Shown piece after piece: positions 4,391 through 6,541 of a stretch of DNA of 6,541 nucleotides. This stretch comes from an uncultured Collinsella sp. (GTDB lineage: Bacteria > Actinomycetota > Coriobacteriia > Coriobacteriales > Coriobacteriaceae). The translations under genes and the position numbers were made by a program. The DNA is taken from positions 1 to 6,541 of the forward strand of contig CABVAS010000089.1 of NCBI GenBank assembly GCA_902496375.1. The letters run 5' to 3'. The notes beneath the pieces are model-generated. The model was not told the DNA's origin. It saw only the letters and a list, made by a program, of their open reading frames with translations, and searched no databases. Numbering within the stretch: the stretch's first letter is position 1; each line of letters begins with the position of its first letter.

Positions 4391-6541
4391 CTACTCTTTT
4401 TCGACCGCGCGCATGATCGCCTTGTAGATCTCCATCAGCGGAATGATTAGGAAGGCCAGACCCAGCGCGGCAAGAACGCCCTTGAGTTCAAGCGTCACAG
4501 GGCCGAAGAACATCTCGGCAAGCGTCGGCTGCACGGTCACGATCACCGTCAGCACCAGTGCCAGCGCGGCAGAAGCCCACAGCCACTTGTTCTGCTTCTT
4601 CATGGTGAACAGCGACGCACGACGGCTGCGCATATTGAAGCAGTGGAAAATCTCGACCATGTTGAGTGTGATGAACGCCATCATCACGCCTTCCTCGTCG
4701 GCATTGCCGGCGATCATATCGGCGATGTGGATGTAGCCCATGTCAAAGTACACGCCCACAAAGAAGCTCGCCAGCACCAGCACGGTGATGATCAGGCCCT
4801 GGACCACGCAGTCCAGACCCATATGTCCGGCAAAGACGCCGTCCTTGGCGTTGCGCGGCTTGCGCTTCATGATGTCGCCCTCGGCGTCCTCCATGCCCAG
4901 CGCGAGCGCGGGGAAACAGTCGGTGACCAGGTTCACCCACAGCAGCTGCACCGGCTGGAAGATGGTAAAGCCGATGAGCGTGGCGATAAACACCGAGAAC
5001 ACCTCAGCAAGGTTGGCCGAAAGCAGGAACTGGATGACCTTGCGGATGTTGTCGTAGATGCGACGGCCCTCTTCGCAGGCACCGATGATGGTGGCGAAGT
5101 TGTCGTCGGCAAGCACCATGTCGGCAACGTTCTTGGTGACGTCGGTGCCGGTGATGCCCATACCGACGCCGATGTCGGCGCGCTTGATGGACGGGGCGTC
5201 GTTGACGCCGTCGCCCGTCATGGCCACGATCTGGTCGCGCGACTTCCAAGCCTCGACGATGCGTGTCTTGTGCTCGGGCTGGACGCGGGCGTACACGCCG
5301 TAGTCCTCGATGTGCGCGTCGAGTTCCTCATCGCTCATGCGATCGAGGTCGGCACCGGTGATGGCATGGCTGCGATCGGTGACGATGCCCAGCTGCTTGG
5401 CGATGGCCACGGCGGTGTCGATGTGGTCGCCCGTGATCATGACGGTGCGGATACCGGCATCGTGCGCCTCGCGGATGGCGTCGGCGACCTCGGGACGAAC
5501 CGGGTCAATCATGCCGGACAGGCCGCAGAAGACCAGGTCATGCTCGAGCGCGGCGGGACTGCAGTCGGCCGGGACCTCGGTGTAGGTGCGGCTTGCCAGC
5601 GCCAGCACGCGCAGGGCCTCGTCGGCCATGGCCTTGTTGGCGGCCACGAGCTCGGCACGACGTTCCTCGGTCAGGGGGACAACCTTATCGCCCTCGTAGA
5701 TATGGGTGCACAGGCCAATCACCACGTCGGGCGCGCCCTTGGTGTACTGCTCGTACTCGCCATCCAGGGTCTCGACGACCACGGACATCATCTTGCGGCC
5801 CGAGTCGAACGGGGCCTCGCCCACGCGCGGGTGCTCGGCAGTCAGGCCAGTAAGACCAGCCTTGCCGGCATCGTTGACGAGCGCGCACTCAGTCGGCTCA
5901 CCAACGGCCTCGCCCAGGTCCTCGTCCCACTGGGCATCGGAGCACAGCGCCATACCGGCCAGGAACTTCTCCTTAGGCGCAGCGAGCTCGTGCTTGACGA
6001 CGGTCATCTTGTTTTGGGTAAGGGTACCGGTCTTGTCGGAGCAGATGGTCTGCGTGCAGCCAAGGGTCTCGACGGCAGAGAGCTTGCGGATAATCGCCTG
6101 GCGCTTGGCCATTTTGGTCACGCCGAGCGAAAGCACGATAGTCACGACGGCAACCAGACCCTCAGGGATGGCGGCGACGGCAAGCGAGACAGCGACCATA
6201 AAGGTATCGAGCAGCGCGGTCGGGTCGGTGAGAACGTTGCCCACGCCGTGGCGGATGATGTCGACGCCAAAGATAACGACGCAGATGACGATAACCATGA
6301 TAGTGAGGATGCGGCTGAGCTCGGCAAGCTTCACCTGCAGCGGCGTGAGCTCTTCCTTGGCCTCGGCCAGGGCGCCGGCGATCTTACCCATCTCGGTGTT
6401 CATACCGGTACCGACTACGACGGCGCGGCCACGGCCGTACACCACGGTGGAGCCCATGTAGCACATGTTCTTGCGGTCGCCGAGCGGCACGTCGTCGGTG
6501 CCGGCGGCGAGCTCGATCACGTTGGCATGCTTCTCGACGGG
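4391..6541 (-). CDS. Calcium-type P-type ATPase (P2A, SERCA-like), N-terminus outside the window
   Basis: This membrane pump couples ATP hydrolysis to cation export, most likely Ca2+. The 716 visible residues begin with PVEK, which in this family directly follows the actuator TGES motif, so about the first 150-200 residues are missing. In fragment numbering, the TM3 helix is at about 78-96, TM4 has PEGL (126-129), the phosphorylation site is DKTGTLT (Asp169), and KGAP (268-271) is in the nucleotide domain. DPVRPE (346-351), MITGD (368-372) and TGDGVNDAP (442-450) complete the P domain. Ca2+ ligands of SERCA are matched in TM5 (Asn510, Glu513), TM6 (Asn537, Thr540, Asp541) and TM8 (Glu630). 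The C-terminus ends soon after TM10 in a short charged tail, with no calmodulin-type extension. It is followed by the long hairpin and a terminator. The substrate is inferred from the ligand residues; Mn2+ is possible. Confidence 0.93.
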   Translation of the reverse strand, partial: PVEKHANVIELAAGTDDVPLGDRKNMCYMGSTVVYGRGRAVVVGTGMNTEMGKIAGALAEAKEELTPLQVKLAELSRILTIMVIVICVVIFGVDIIRHGVGNVLTDPTALLDTFMVAVSLAVAAIPEGLVAVVTIVLSLGVTKMAKRQAIIRKLSAVETLGCTQTICSDKTGTLTQNKMTVVKHELAAPKEKFLAGMALCSDAQWDEDLGEAVGEPTECALVNDAGKAGLTGLTAEHPRVGEAPFDSGRKMMSVVVETLDGEYEQYTKGAPDVVIGLCTHIYEGDKVVPLTEERRAELVAANKAMADEALRVLALASRTYTEVPADCSPAALEHDLVFCGLSGMIDPVRPEVADAIREAHDAGIRTVMITGDHIDTAVAIAKQLGIVTDRSHAITGADLDRMSDEELDAHIEDYGVYARVQPEHKTRIVEAWKSRDQIVAMTGDGVNDAPSIKRADIGVGMGITGTDVTKNVADMVLADDNFATIIGACEEGRRIYDNIRKVIQFLLSANLAEVFSVFIATLIGFTIFQPVQLLWVNLVTDCFPALALGMEDAEGDIMKRKPRNAKDGVFAGHMGLDCVVQGLIITVLVLASFFVGVYFDMGYIHIADMIAGNADEEGVMMAFITLNMVEIFHCFNMRSRRASLFTMKKQNKWLWASAALALVLTVIVTVQPTLAEMFFGPVTLELKGVLAALGLAFLIIPLMEIYKAIMRAVEKE

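Noticed and set aside
5706..6461. Plus-strand frame of 251 residues opposite the Ca2+-ATPase
   Set aside because: Its composition is a Ser/Thr/Pro-rich shadow of a strongly conserved P-type ATPase on the other strand.
1..6541. CRISPR array, tRNA or rRNA genes
   Set aside because: No regularly spaced repeats and no cloverleaf or rRNA-like segments were seen on either strand.

Overview
The window is a stretch of a GC-rich bacterial chromosome in which every recognisable gene lies on the minus strand. The mix of a Tad/Flp-pilus operon of the CpaB-CpaE-CpaF kind, a lysine-rich RsgA and a SERCA-like Ca2+-ATPase, together with the high GC, suggests an actinobacterial-type genome. A Coriobacteriia member such as Collinsella is my best guess, but this is inference from style rather than from a marker gene.

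Layout in transcription order (right to left). (1) 6541-4391: a calcium-type P-type ATPase whose N-terminus lies outside the window. (2) 4390-4121: a gene-free stretch with a 91-nt, nearly perfect long hairpin, an intrinsic terminator and a partial copy of that terminator, followed by a -10-like box for the next gene. (3) 4120-2936: rsgA, a ribosome-assembly GTPase with a basic N-terminal extension, ending in a clear terminator at 2884-2918. (4) 2883-2684: a non-coding region of about 200 bases with an 11-bp inverted repeat, a TTGACA box and two small leader hairpins. (5) 2683-1: the start of a Tad pilus operon: cpaB/rcpC, cpaE/tadZ and the N-terminus of cpaF/tadA. Their junctions overlap by 1 to 4 bases, which implies translational coupling.

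The pilus genes act together. CpaB/RcpC is a membrane-anchored assembly protein, CpaE/TadZ is a ParA/MinD-like localisation ATPase, and CpaF/TadA is the secretion ATPase that powers pilin assembly. In this sequence cpaE is split by a frameshift between its receiver-like N-terminal part and its ATPase domain (about 1241-1293). It is therefore either a genuine lesion, a phase-variable site or a sequence error.

I did not find a wholly new system. The least explained elements are the long hairpin at 4277-4367, the repeated GCTGAC half-sites upstream of the pilus operon, and the cpaE frameshift.
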